DNA from: Natronolimnobius sp. AArcel1
Lineage (GTDB): Archaea > Halobacteriota > Halobacteria > Halobacteriales > Natrialbaceae
Assembly: GCF_011043775.1 (NCBI RefSeq)
Contig: NZ_JAAKXY010000004.1
Span: 186,001 to 250,000, forward strand
Direction of reading: 5' to 3'
DNA: 64,000 nt
Below, piece by piece: positions 55,563 through 63,212 of this stretch. Each line of letters starts with the position of its first letter. Within the stretch, counting starts at the first letter, position 1. Both the position numbers and the translations under genes were made by a program. The notes under the pieces are model-generated. The model saw only the letters and a program-made list of their open reading frames with translations. It ran no database searches and had not been told where the DNA came from.

Positions 55563-56268
55563 TAACGGATACGAATCGATGGATGCACATATTATCGGAG
55601 AAGATTCGGTAGGAATCGCAGTCGAAGTAACTGACTGCAAAGGATACACGAACCACGTGTTATTCGACCGGGATGGGGAACTCATTGGTCACGTACACGA
55701 ACGATTCACAGAAGCAACCCAAACTGATCCAGAACCTGCCCGAATCCTCAAGCGGGTGCAGTTCCGGGCACGAAACGAGGCTCATCGCCAGACTGAAGCC
55801 GATCTTCTCCTTCCCATCCTCGACTGGACCGTCATTGAAGACACCATCGGCGTGCTCGAGTCGTTCGATGTTCCACAGATTATGGAACACTTCGAGGACT
55901 TTTACAAAGCGATTCAGAATCCGCCCGTCGACAACGTTGCCTATACTGCTCTGTTCCTCTTCCTGAACGATGACCGTAATGAACTTGTTAGACAATCAGA
56001 TCCAGTAACGTTCTATCACGAAAACGATGATCTCGCTCACACAGAATTCTCTTTCGAGCGTGACCCAGACGCTTATGTTACGATCCCGCCGCTCGAGGAG
56101 ATATTCGCTTGTGATAAGCGGTTTCGGGACCTTATGGTCCACCAGCTTAAATGTAGAATAAGAGACCTCCTCTACATGCAAGGGTGTCAGCCTCCAGAGA
56201 AGTACCGGGTCAACGGGTTAGGGGTCAACGATTCTGAAATTGTTCCCTTCAACGAACAAGCAAAGTAG
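55555..56268 (+). CDS. Array gene A1 (unknown paralogous family, full length)
   Basis: A 237-residue cytoplasmic-looking acidic protein. Conserved blocks of type A: HVLFDRDGELIGHVHERF, TDPEPARILKRVQFRARNEA, PPVDNVAYTALFLFLND, SDPVTFYHEN, and a C-terminal Cys/Arg segment LKCRIRDLLYMQGCQPPEKY. No known domain recognised. Its start overlaps the DUF4157 gene stop by 8 bases, so it is translated coupled to the possible toxin, the position where cognate immunity genes usually sit. Its first 290 bp are nearly identical to A5 at 61258. Function as immunity protein is inference. Confidence 0.8.
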   Translation: MTNNGYESMDAHIIGEDSVGIAVEVTDCKGYTNHVLFDRDGELIGHVHERFTEATQTDPEPARILKRVQFRARNEAHRQTEADLLLPILDWTVIEDTIGVLESFDVPQIMEHFEDFYKAIQNPPVDNVAYTALFLFLNDDRNELVRQSDPVTFYHENDDLAHTEFSFERDPDAYVTIPPLEEIFACDKRFRDLMVHQLKCRIRDLLYMQGCQPPEKYRVNGLGVNDSEIVPFNEQAK

Positions 56269-56272
56269 ATTT

Positions 56273-57037
56273 ATGAAGGCAGAAATCATCGGCACTGAAG
56301 ATAGCATTATTGGTGTAAAAGTTATCGATCCACGTGGAAATCAACATCTCGTTGAGATTGACGTTGAAGACGAGGATTCCAAAGATCTCCACGCCCAAGA
56401 ATCGTATCCGCTCGACGCATCGAAGCGAACCAAAGAACAGGAACGTCTCATGAATCAAGTTGCAGCTCGAGCTAGGTTCGAGGCACATACAAAAACAGAG
56501 TATGATATTCTTCGACCGAGTTGGTATCCACCGCACATTGAGCGCGGCATCGAAGCGCTTGAAAATATGCCTGCAGAGAAGTTTGACGAGGCGTTCCGTG
56601 ACTATTATCATGCGCTAATCAATCCTGAGAAGGCCAGAGAAGAGTATGGGATTACCGAAGGTTCGATTGAGTTCCCTGGCGAACCTCAGATCGTGTTAAT
56701 TATGAAAGGGTTCTGTATCGACGAGCAGAACGAAGTCGTGAACGTATTACCTGATATGTATATTTACTACACGAATGACCAAACCGAACAGACGTACACC
56801 GCGGGGACGTCGGCTAGCTGTTCGGATGAGACGACACAACTTACAGTGATGCTGCCACCGTTCGTGAGCATCTCTGATGATTTTAACTATCCAGAGGACT
56901 TTCGCGCCTCGGTAATCAATAATTTGGTCTGCCAAATCCGCGACATCTACCGAAATATGGGAGAGGAGCCGCCTGAAAACGTTGATATCGAAGGATTTGG
57001 AAAGCCTGCCGGTAATTTCGACCCAGATGAGTTCTGA
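56273..57037 (+). CDS. Array gene B1 (paralogous family)
   Basis: A 254-residue type B protein. It starts MKAEIIGTEDSIIGVKVIDPRGN and contains ESYPLDASKRTKEQERLMNQ, ARARFEAHTKTEYDILRPSW, EFPGEPQIVLIMKGFCIDEQ, PEDFRASVINNLVCQIRDIY and PPENVDIEGFGKPAGNF. It begins 4 bp after the A1 stop. A and B proteins share the order of blocks (IIGxxDxxxGVxV at the start, FRARxEAHxxTE, and CxIRDxxxxxGxxPPE at the end), so they are distant paralogues. No known domain. Confidence 0.8.
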   Translation: MKAEIIGTEDSIIGVKVIDPRGNQHLVEIDVEDEDSKDLHAQESYPLDASKRTKEQERLMNQVAARARFEAHTKTEYDILRPSWYPPHIERGIEALENMPAEKFDEAFRDYYHALINPEKAREEYGITEGSIEFPGEPQIVLIMKGFCIDEQNEVVNVLPDMYIYYTNDQTEQTYTAGTSASCSDETTQLTVMLPPFVSISDDFNYPEDFRASVINNLVCQIRDIYRNMGEEPPENVDIEGFGKPAGNFDPDEF

Positions 57038-57671
57038 GTTCCGTGTCTATCCCCATCACCTGTTGTTCGACTGGGATGGTGAATTCATCGGTCACGTTCA
57101 AGACCGATTTGCAGAGGAGGTCCAAACTGATCCTGAACCTGCGAAAATCCTTGATCGCGTTCGATTCCGCGCACGCAACGTCGGGCATCACGAGACTGAC
57201 GCAAAACTTCTCAGCCCCATCTTTGACTGGGTCGTTCTCGAAGAAGCCATCGATGTCCTCGAGGGCCTAGACCTGTCAGCCATCATGGGTCACTTCATGG
57301 ACTTTCTCGAAGCAATTCGAGATCCTCCCGTTGATAACGTGGAATTCACCGCCTTGTACCTCCATCTGGATGTCGCAAACGAGGAACTGATCGATCAGTC
57401 CGATCCCGTGACGTTCTATTTCGAGGATCAAGACCTTGTTCACACATCGGTTAGCCTCGAGCGTGAGCCCGACGTGTACGTGACGATCTCACCACTCACA
57501 CGCCCATTCGCCTGTGATCATGCCTTCCGGGATCTTATCGTCCACCAGTTCAAATGCCAGATTCGAGATCTCTACTACAGACAGGGTGGTCAGCCTCCTG
57601 AACAGTATCAGGTTGACGGGGTCGGTATTCACGACACTGGAATCACACCATTTAAATGCCAATCAATATAA
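57027..57671 (+). CDS. Array gene A2 (paralogous family, shortened N-terminus)
   Basis: A 214-residue type A protein starting MSSEFRVYPHHLLFDWDGEF. It lacks the first 20-25 residues (the IIGEDSVGIAVEV strand) found in A1, but keeps TDPEPAKILDRVRFRARNVG, PPVDNVEFTALYLHLD, SDPVTFYFED and CQIRDLYYRQGGQPPEQY. It overlaps the B1 stop by 11 bases. The missing N-terminus together with the overlap suggests fusion-by-deletion at an array junction. Confidence 0.75.
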   Translation: MSSEFRVYPHHLLFDWDGEFIGHVQDRFAEEVQTDPEPAKILDRVRFRARNVGHHETDAKLLSPIFDWVVLEEAIDVLEGLDLSAIMGHFMDFLEAIRDPPVDNVEFTALYLHLDVANEELIDQSDPVTFYFEDQDLVHTSVSLEREPDVYVTISPLTRPFACDHAFRDLIVHQFKCQIRDLYYRQGGQPPEQYQVDGVGIHDTGITPFKCQSI

Positions 57672-57675
57672 CGCA

Positions 57676-58443
57676 ATGAAGACTAAAATTATTGGAATTA
57701 GAGATGGTATAGTCGGGGTAAAAGTCATTGATCCCCGCGGAAACCCACATTTAGTCGAAATTGACGTCGATGACGAAAAAAAGGAGGACTTGCATGCGCA
57801 AGAATCGTACCCATATAACGAGTCCGAACGAACGGATCGAGAGGAACAGATTATGAACCAAGTCCGAGCTCGGGCACGATTTGAGGCGCATAGAAATACG
57901 GAGTACGACATCCTTCACTCTGGATGGGATCCAGCCCAACTTCGACGTGGAATCGACGCTCTAGAGAATATGTCGCTCAACGAGTTCGACGAGGCCTTCC
58001 GGGAATACTACCATGCACTCATCAATCCTGAGCGTACCAAAGACGAGTACGGCATTACCGAAGGGACGGTCGAGTTTCCCGGTGAGCCAGAGGTCGTGTT
58101 GATCATGAAGGGATTCTGTATCAATGACGACAACGAGGTCGTGAGCATCCTGCCCGACATGTACGTTTACTACTCAAACGAGCACGCAGAGAAGAACTAT
58201 ACTACCGGGACACCTGCAAGCTGCTCGGACGACACGACACAGATCACTCCGATGCTTCCCCCATTCAAGCTCCCCGACGATTTCGTCTATCCGGAGGACT
58301 TCCGTGGGTTTATGATCCACAATCTGATGTGCCAGATCCGAGATATCTATTGGAACATGGGGGAAGATCCGCCTGCGGCATACGAGATTGACGGATTCGG
58401 TAAAGGAACCGGGAATTTCGACTACGAGGAATACAACTACTGA
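57676..58443 (+). CDS. Array gene B2 (paralogous family)
   Basis: A 255-residue type B protein starting MKTKIIGIRDGIVGVKVIDP. Family blocks are all present: RARARFEAHRNTEYDILHSGW, RRGIDALENMSLNEFDEAFREYY, EFPGEPEVVLIMKGFCINDDN, PEDFRGFMIHNLMCQIRDIY. AT-rich codons at its start (AAGACTAAAATTATTGGAAT) contrast with the core genome. It starts 4 bp after A2. Confidence 0.8.
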   Translation: MKTKIIGIRDGIVGVKVIDPRGNPHLVEIDVDDEKKEDLHAQESYPYNESERTDREEQIMNQVRARARFEAHRNTEYDILHSGWDPAQLRRGIDALENMSLNEFDEAFREYYHALINPERTKDEYGITEGTVEFPGEPEVVLIMKGFCINDDNEVVSILPDMYVYYSNEHAEKNYTTGTPASCSDDTTQITPMLPPFKLPDDFVYPEDFRGFMIHNLMCQIRDIYWNMGEDPPAAYEIDGFGKGTGNFDYEEYNY

Positions 58444-58588
58444 CCGTAACCGTATCGTCCATCAGTTCAAACGCCAGATTCGAGATCTCTACTACAGGCA
58501 GGGTGGGCAGCCACCGGAACAGTACCAAGTCAATGGGATCGGTCTTCACGATACTGAACTCGTCCCATTCGAACATCAAGCACAATAG
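58444..58588 (+). pseudogene. Remnant of an A-type gene (a3), C-terminal 45 residues
   Basis: Directly after the B2 stop, sequence encodes RIVHQFKRQIRDLYYRQGGQ then PPEQYQVNGIGLHDTELVPF: only the tail of a type A protein, without start or N-terminal 170 residues. It lies exactly where an A gene is expected between B2 and B3. A deletion removed the rest. Confidence 0.8.
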
Positions 58589-58592
58589 AACC

Positions 58593-59345
58593 ATGCAAGC
58601 AAACGTAATCGGAATTAAAGAAGGTGTTATTGGTGTGGAGATTATCGATCCACGTGGTAATTCTCATCTCATCGAATTAGCTGTGGATAACGAAGATGCG
58701 GATGACTTTCACGGCCAGGACACTTACCCACACAGCTCCGGAGAACGGGACAATGAAGAAGAGCGTTTAATGAATCAGGTCTTCGCTCGCGCTCGGTTTG
58801 AGGCCCATACACAAACGGAGTACGATATCCTCCGTTCGGGGTGGGACCCGACTAAGTTACGCCGGGGCATCGACGCTCTCGAGCGCATTTCAGACGACGA
58901 ATTCGACGACCTCTTCTACGAGTATTACATGGCGTTGCACGATCCGACGGGCCTCAAAGACGAGTATGATATCGGTCCAGACACTGCCGAAGTCGAGGGA
59001 GACCCCCGGATCGCACTCGTAATCAAGAGCTTCTGTATCACCGATCAAAACGAGATTGTGAGCGATTTACCCCTGTTCGTCTTCTACTCGAGCGAACAGG
59101 CTGACAAAAATTATACGGCTGGTCCGGATCCCGACTGTCCCAGTAGTACTACTGAAATCCCGTCGATGCTTCCACCATTCAAAGATGTACCAGAAGACTT
59201 CATCTATCCTGAGGATTTCAGAGGGCTGATGATCAATAATCTCATCTGCCAAATTAGAGATATTTATCGTAATATGGGTGAGCGTCCGCCGAAGCAGTAC
59301 GATATCGATGGCTTCGGGAAACCCCACGGAAACTTTGATCGATGA
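58593..59345 (+). CDS. Array gene B3 (paralogous family)
   Basis: A 250-residue type B protein, starting MQANVIGIKEGVIGVEIIDP. It is the most divergent B member: DPTGLKDEYDIGPDTAEVEG, DPRIALVIKSFCITDQNEIV and SSEQADKNYTAGPDPDC replace the usual versions, yet the frame and the PEDFRGLMINNLICQIRDIY ending are intact. It starts 4 bp after the a3 remnant. Confidence 0.8.
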   Translation: MQANVIGIKEGVIGVEIIDPRGNSHLIELAVDNEDADDFHGQDTYPHSSGERDNEEERLMNQVFARARFEAHTQTEYDILRSGWDPTKLRRGIDALERISDDEFDDLFYEYYMALHDPTGLKDEYDIGPDTAEVEGDPRIALVIKSFCITDQNEIVSDLPLFVFYSSEQADKNYTAGPDPDCPSSTTEIPSMLPPFKDVPEDFIYPEDFRGLMINNLICQIRDIYRNMGERPPKQYDIDGFGKPHGNFDR

Positions 59346-59367
59346 CACTAATTGTAGTATTCATCGA

Positions 59368-60009
59368 ATGAATGAAGCGCACACGCATCACGTGTTGTTC
59401 GATTGGGATGGGAACCTCATTGGGCACGTCCACGAACGATATACAGAGGAAACGCAGACTGATCCCGAACCGAGTCGAATTCTCAAGCGCGTCCAATTTC
59501 GTGCACGGTACGAAGCTCACCACGAGACGGATGCCCACTGTCTCGGGTCGATCGTCAATATAGACGTTATCGAGGATGCTATTACCGTCCTTGAAGCTCT
59601 CGATATTCGCCAGATAATGGACCACTTTGAGCCGTTCTTGAACACAATTCGTTCACCGCCCGTTGACAAGGAAGTCGTTGCGTTCACTGCACTGTTCCTC
59701 TCCTTAAACGATTCCAGAGACGAACTTGTTGGCCAGTCTGATCCGATTACGTTCTATCAGGAAAACGGAGAGCTCGTCAATACTGATGTAACTCTCCGGA
59801 AAGAGCCGGATGTCCACATTACTATTCCGCCTCTCGAACACTGTTTCGCCTGTGATAAACAGTTTCGCGATCTTATCGTTCGTCATCTCGAGTGTCAGGT
59901 AAGAGACCTCTACTACAAGCAAGGTCGCCAGCCTCCCGAACGATATCGAATTGAAGGACGAGGACTCGACGAACCTGGAATTGTCCCTTTCGACGAACAA
60001 GCGAAATAG
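59368..60009 (+). CDS. Array gene A4 (paralogous family)
   Basis: A 213-residue type A protein beginning MNEAHTHHVLFDWDGNLIGH. Like A2 it lacks the N-terminal strand of A1. It retains TDPEPSRILKRVQFRARYEA, VIEDAITVLEALDIRQIMDH, SDPITFYQENGEL, and CQVRDLYYKQGRQPPERY. It starts 22 bp after B3. Confidence 0.78.
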   Translation: MNEAHTHHVLFDWDGNLIGHVHERYTEETQTDPEPSRILKRVQFRARYEAHHETDAHCLGSIVNIDVIEDAITVLEALDIRQIMDHFEPFLNTIRSPPVDKEVVAFTALFLSLNDSRDELVGQSDPITFYQENGELVNTDVTLRKEPDVHITIPPLEHCFACDKQFRDLIVRHLECQVRDLYYKQGRQPPERYRIEGRGLDEPGIVPFDEQAK

Positions 60010-60013
60010 ACCT

Positions 60014-60793
60014 ATGAAAGCAAAAATCATCGGAACCGAAGACGATATCATTGGCGTCCAAGTCATCGACCCGCGTGGAAATATCCACCTCGTTGAGATT
60101 GATGTTGAAAACGAGGATACTGAAGACCTCCACGCCCAGGAGTCTTACCCGTTCGATTCGTCGGAGCGAACCGACGAACAGGAACGAATTATGAACCAAG
60201 TGGCTGCCCGAGCACGGTTCGAGGCCCATACACAGACAGAGTACGAGATTCTTCGAGATGGCTGGGTTCCACGACAACTACGACGAGGGATCGATGCGCT
60301 CGAAAATATGCCAGTCAAGGAGTTTGACGAGGCATTTCGCGAGTACTATCATGCGCTGATCAACCCAGCGAAAGCCAAAGAAGAGTACGGTATCACTGAG
60401 GGCGAAGTTGAATTTCCTGGCGAACCCCAGATCGTGCTGATTATGAAAGGGTTCTGTATTAACGAGCAGAACGAGGTTGTAAACGTGCTACCTGATCTGT
60501 ATCTCTATTATTCAAATGATTATGTTGACGAAACGTATACAACAGGACACGCCGCAAGCTGTTCCACCGATACAACACAAATAACGCCGATGATTCCACC
60601 CTTCAAGGAACCTCCTGCTGATTTTGTTTATCCGGAAGATTTCCGAGGCTTTCTAATCCATAATATAATATGTCAAATTAGAGATGTATATCGGAATATG
60701 GGTGAAAAACCGCCGAGTCAGTACGATATCGACGGGTTTGGCAAGCCTAAAGGAAACTTCGACCGCGACGAATATCTTCCATGGAGTAATTAA
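60014..60793 (+). CDS. Array gene B4 (paralogous family)
   Basis: A 259-residue type B protein, MKAKIIGTEDDIIGVQVIDP to the end DRDEYLPWSN. It is closest to B1 by eye (HAQESYPFDSSERTDEQERI, GITEGEVEFPGEPQIVLIMK). Last intact gene of the array, 4 bp after A4, and followed by the orphan C-terminal module. Confidence 0.8.
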   Translation: MKAKIIGTEDDIIGVQVIDPRGNIHLVEIDVENEDTEDLHAQESYPFDSSERTDEQERIMNQVAARARFEAHTQTEYEILRDGWVPRQLRRGIDALENMPVKEFDEAFREYYHALINPAKAKEEYGITEGEVEFPGEPQIVLIMKGFCINEQNEVVNVLPDLYLYYSNDYVDETYTTGHAASCSTDTTQITPMIPPFKEPPADFVYPEDFRGFLIHNIICQIRDVYRNMGEKPPSQYDIDGFGKPKGNFDRDEYLPWSN

Positions 60794-60830
60794 ATAAAAG
60801 GCCGATATTGAAAGTGACTATCAATTTTTG

Positions 60831-61265
60831 ATGCTGCGTGTGCTCGTCGGCACGATGGCCTCGGTCGACCCGGAACAGATCGATCGACCGGACCCCGTTG
60901 AGTATGCAAAAGAGGGTGTCTCAAGTGCCGGAGTATCAGGAACAGCGGGTACGGCACAGAGGGCAGGGGCCAATACTGTCGACTCGGGCAGCACAGATCC
61001 AATAGAGGCACTGTCAATCGGAGCAGCGAAGGGGAGCATCAAAGGCTTTGCAACAATCCTCACGAAGATCGCTGCCGATCGACTTGGCACTGAAGAAAAA
61101 ATCAAAGAGACAGGCGACAGAATAGAGGAAGATATCCTAAAATCTGTGAAAGGAATCAGATCCCAACCAGAACAGACGCAGGATTCGAAGGAAGCATACG
61201 ACGAACTCGTCGTCGAACTCATCAAAATACTAGATAAAGAGGAACGTTTCGAGGATTATGACTAA
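60831..61265 (+). CDS. Orphan copy of the DUF4157 protein C-terminal module
   Basis: A 144-residue frame matching the last about 145 residues of the DUF4157 protein (55130-55562), from MLRVLVGTMASVDPEQ through AAKGSIKGFATILTKIAADR to EERFEDYD. It lacks the N-terminal and DUF4157 regions. Its stop overlaps the next A gene by 8 bases, exactly as in the full-length gene. The 5' part has diverged more than the 3' part. A small Gly/Ala/Ser-rich hydrophobic helix is the only obvious feature. It may be an unexpressed toxin cassette waiting to recombine onto the long gene (inference). Confidence 0.75.
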   Translation: MLRVLVGTMASVDPEQIDRPDPVEYAKEGVSSAGVSGTAGTAQRAGANTVDSGSTDPIEALSIGAAKGSIKGFATILTKIAADRLGTEEKIKETGDRIEEDILKSVKGIRSQPEQTQDSKEAYDELVVELIKILDKEERFEDYD

Positions 61266-61530
61266 TAACGGACACGAATCGATGGATGCACATATTATCG
61301 GAGAAGATTCGGTAGGAATCGCAGTCGAAGTAACTGACTGCAAGGGATACACGAACCACGTGTTATTCGACCGGGATGGAGAACTCATTGGTCACGTACA
61401 CGAACGATTCACAGAAGCAACCCAAACTGATCCAGAACCTGCCCAAATCCTCAAACGGGTGCAGTTCCGGGCACGAAACGAGGCTCATCGCCAGACTGAA
61501 GCCGATCTTCTCCTTCCCATCCTCGACTAG
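61258..61530 (+). pseudogene. Truncated array gene A5
   Basis: The first 90 codons of an A1-like gene (MTNNGHESMDAHIIGEDSVG...). They end at TAG where A1 has TGG (LLLPILDW), and homology stops about 10 bp later at the mini-element (61540). DNA identity with A1 over about 290 bp is very high, only a handful of changes, implying recent duplication or gene conversion. Confidence 0.85.
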
Positions 61531-61539
61531 ACCGTCATC

Positions 61540-61618
61540 AACCTGTGCATTATAACTCATCTTCGGAACCCATCGGCGAGGCCTGATGTTCCGAAGATGG
61601 CACTATGATGCACAGGTT
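61540..61618. mobile_element. 79-bp palindromic mini-element (MITE-like) in A5
   Basis: About 30-bp imperfect terminal inverted repeats: left AACCTGTGCATTATAA to TTCGGAAC (61540-61569), right GTTCCGAAGATG to GATGCACAGGTT (61588-61618), with an 18-bp centre. No coding capacity. It interrupts the A5 homology. A solitary copy of one end lies at 50963-50996. Confidence 0.75.
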
Positions 61619-61728
61619 CCACGGGTAAGGATGTGAAAAAAGTCAACATCAAAGTCTGAAGGAACAGTTCTGAGGGCAGTGTCTAGATGAGAGTTTGAGG
61701 AATGAGCAGGTGGTGGCGAGAAGTGTCC

Positions 61729-62466
61729 ATGCAACTCGCCAACTTGCTCAGAGAGACCTTAGACGTGGACTGTGATGAGGTTTAGGAGAACGAGCGTACC
61801 CCGACACCCGTCAGGGTGTTCGGGGTGCGCCTGCATTCGATGGGATTGTCAGTTCGGGAGGTCGTCGCAGTACTCGAATTACTCGGTATTGACCGTTCTC
61901 ACGTCGCAATCTGGAACTGGACGCACAAATTATCAGAGGCCCAGAGCGACCCGCCGACGGCGACGCCGTCGCGGGTCGCGGTCGACGAGAAACAGATCGA
62001 GGTCGACGGCGAGAAAAAGTGGCTGTACGCCGCGATCGACACAGAATCGAAGCTACTGCTCGAAATCGACGTCGACAGCCGCCGCGGGACTGACCCCGCG
62101 ACGTTCACGAGAACAGAGTTCTCGTGCAGCCCATCAGAAACGCAAAGCGTTTCTGAGGACGGCGTTTCTGCACCGACTCACCGAGAAACACGATATCGAC
62201 GATACAGAGTTTCTTGTCGATGCTGGCGGCTATCTGACTGCCCTCGCGCGCCACGAATTGGGCGGTCAACTCAATACAGCGACCGAAACCACGTCGAAAA
62301 GTGGTTTCAGACCATCTCAATGCGGATTGACCGCTTTCACTCCTTCTGGCGGGGCAGTCCGGCCAGCGCAAGACGCTGGCTCAGACGCTTCAGACACCAC
62401 TACAACCACGATCGACCGAATCAAGCACTCAATGGCCGAACGCCAGCCGAGGAGGTGCTGAACTAG
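61729..62466 (+). pseudogene. IS6-family transposase, decayed
   Basis: Recognisable IS6 transposase: FGVRLHSMGLSVREVVAVLE, SRVAVDEKQIEVDGEKKWLY with the first catalytic Asp, TEFLVDAGGYLTALARHELG with the second, then NHVEKWFQTISMRIDRFHSF with the Glu, ending NQALNGRTPAEEVLN. Three lesions are visible: an in-frame TAG at 61783, a 58-bp insertion at 62104-62161 causing +1 frameshift, and one missing base near 62274 that restores the frame. It cannot make a functional enzyme. An ATG at 61729 fits the original start. Confidence 0.85.
62104..62161. mobile_element. 58-bp double-hairpin insertion inside the IS6 transposase
   Basis: Compared with the expected IS6 reading (DPATAFLHRL), 58 extra bases occur between ACG and GCGTTT. 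They carry two perfect hairpins, CACGAGAAC-AGA-GTTCTCGTG (62106-62126) and CAGAAACGC-AAA-GCGTTTCTG (62135-62155). A 3-bp ACG flanks both sides. The style matches the small hairpins near tRNA-Gln. Confidence 0.65.
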
Positions 62467-62495
62467 ACAGTGCCTCTCTTGTTGAGCTGTCTGGA

Positions 62496-62582
62496 ACTAT
62501 AGTAGCCACTGCAAGTCAATGCACACCTGATCGCCAGACGGGTCGGCGATCAGTGTGTAAATAGTTGCAGTTGTTACTATAG
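62496..62582. mobile_element. 87-bp MITE-like palindromic element
   Basis: About 38-bp imperfect inverted repeats: left ACTATAGTAGCCACTGCAA to CACCTGATCGCC, right GGCGATCAGTGTG to GCAGTTGTTACTATAG, with about 9 bp between. Non-coding. Located 30 bp after the IS6 transposase remnant. Confidence 0.75.
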
Positions 62583-62735
62583 GTACGTCGGCTGGTTGCC
62601 AACGTATCAGACTCGCCGACGGCTAGAGTGATCAGCGAAACAGCTGAACCCTTCGGTCAAGAGCAAATCGATACCCAAGCGAAATACGGCTGAACGAGAC
62701 CTGAACGGAGCCAGAACATATGCAGACCACTCAAG

Positions 62736-62980
62736 CCGTCGCGGGTCGCGGTTGATGAAACCACAATCAGGATTAACGGCGACTGGTTCTGGATCTATGC
62801 TGCAATAGAACTCGATACGAAATTCATTCTCAACGTAGCGCTCTTTGGACGACGAGGTACCGACCCAGCTGCTCCGTTTCTGCATGGACTCGCTGAGAAA
62901 GACGATCTGCCGAGGTAGAGTTTCTCGTCGATGGTGCTGGCTATCTGACTGCCCTCTCTCGATTAAGATTCCGGTCACTG
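62736..62980 (+). pseudogene. IS6-family transposase fragment
   Basis: A middle segment reads PSRVAVDETTIRINGDWFWI, YAAIELDTKFILNVALFGRR and GTDPAAPFLHGLAEKDDLPR, then stop. After a -1 shift it continues EFLVDGAGYLTALSRLRFRS. It lacks both ends and differs from the copy at 61729, so it is an older, independent IS6 relic. Confidence 0.8.
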
Positions 62981-63212
62981 TCTTGCCGCGGCCCGCAGCA
63001 AGACCTGTGACGTACGTTTTAGCGTGGTGAATCTGGTGATGTGACGGCGAGTCAAACTCGTCCAGCGGATTAGTACATGATAGGAAGCCCTTGATCGGCA
63101 GCATCAAGCATCTACCCTATCTATAGAGACTACAATTTAAATATTAGATTCAAATAATATGGGTATATGGTAATGGAAATTATTAATAGTAGTAACATTA
63201 TATGTATGGTTG
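62981..63212. other. Spacer before the Tat-protein gene
   Basis: Decayed IS6-like sequence fades out near 63050; 63120-63210 is strongly AT-rich and should contain the promoter of the following gene. No other feature seen. Confidence 0.4.

Noticed and set aside
62607-63107. 166-residue minus-strand frame
   Set aside because: Antisense of the IS6 transposase relic, no domain.
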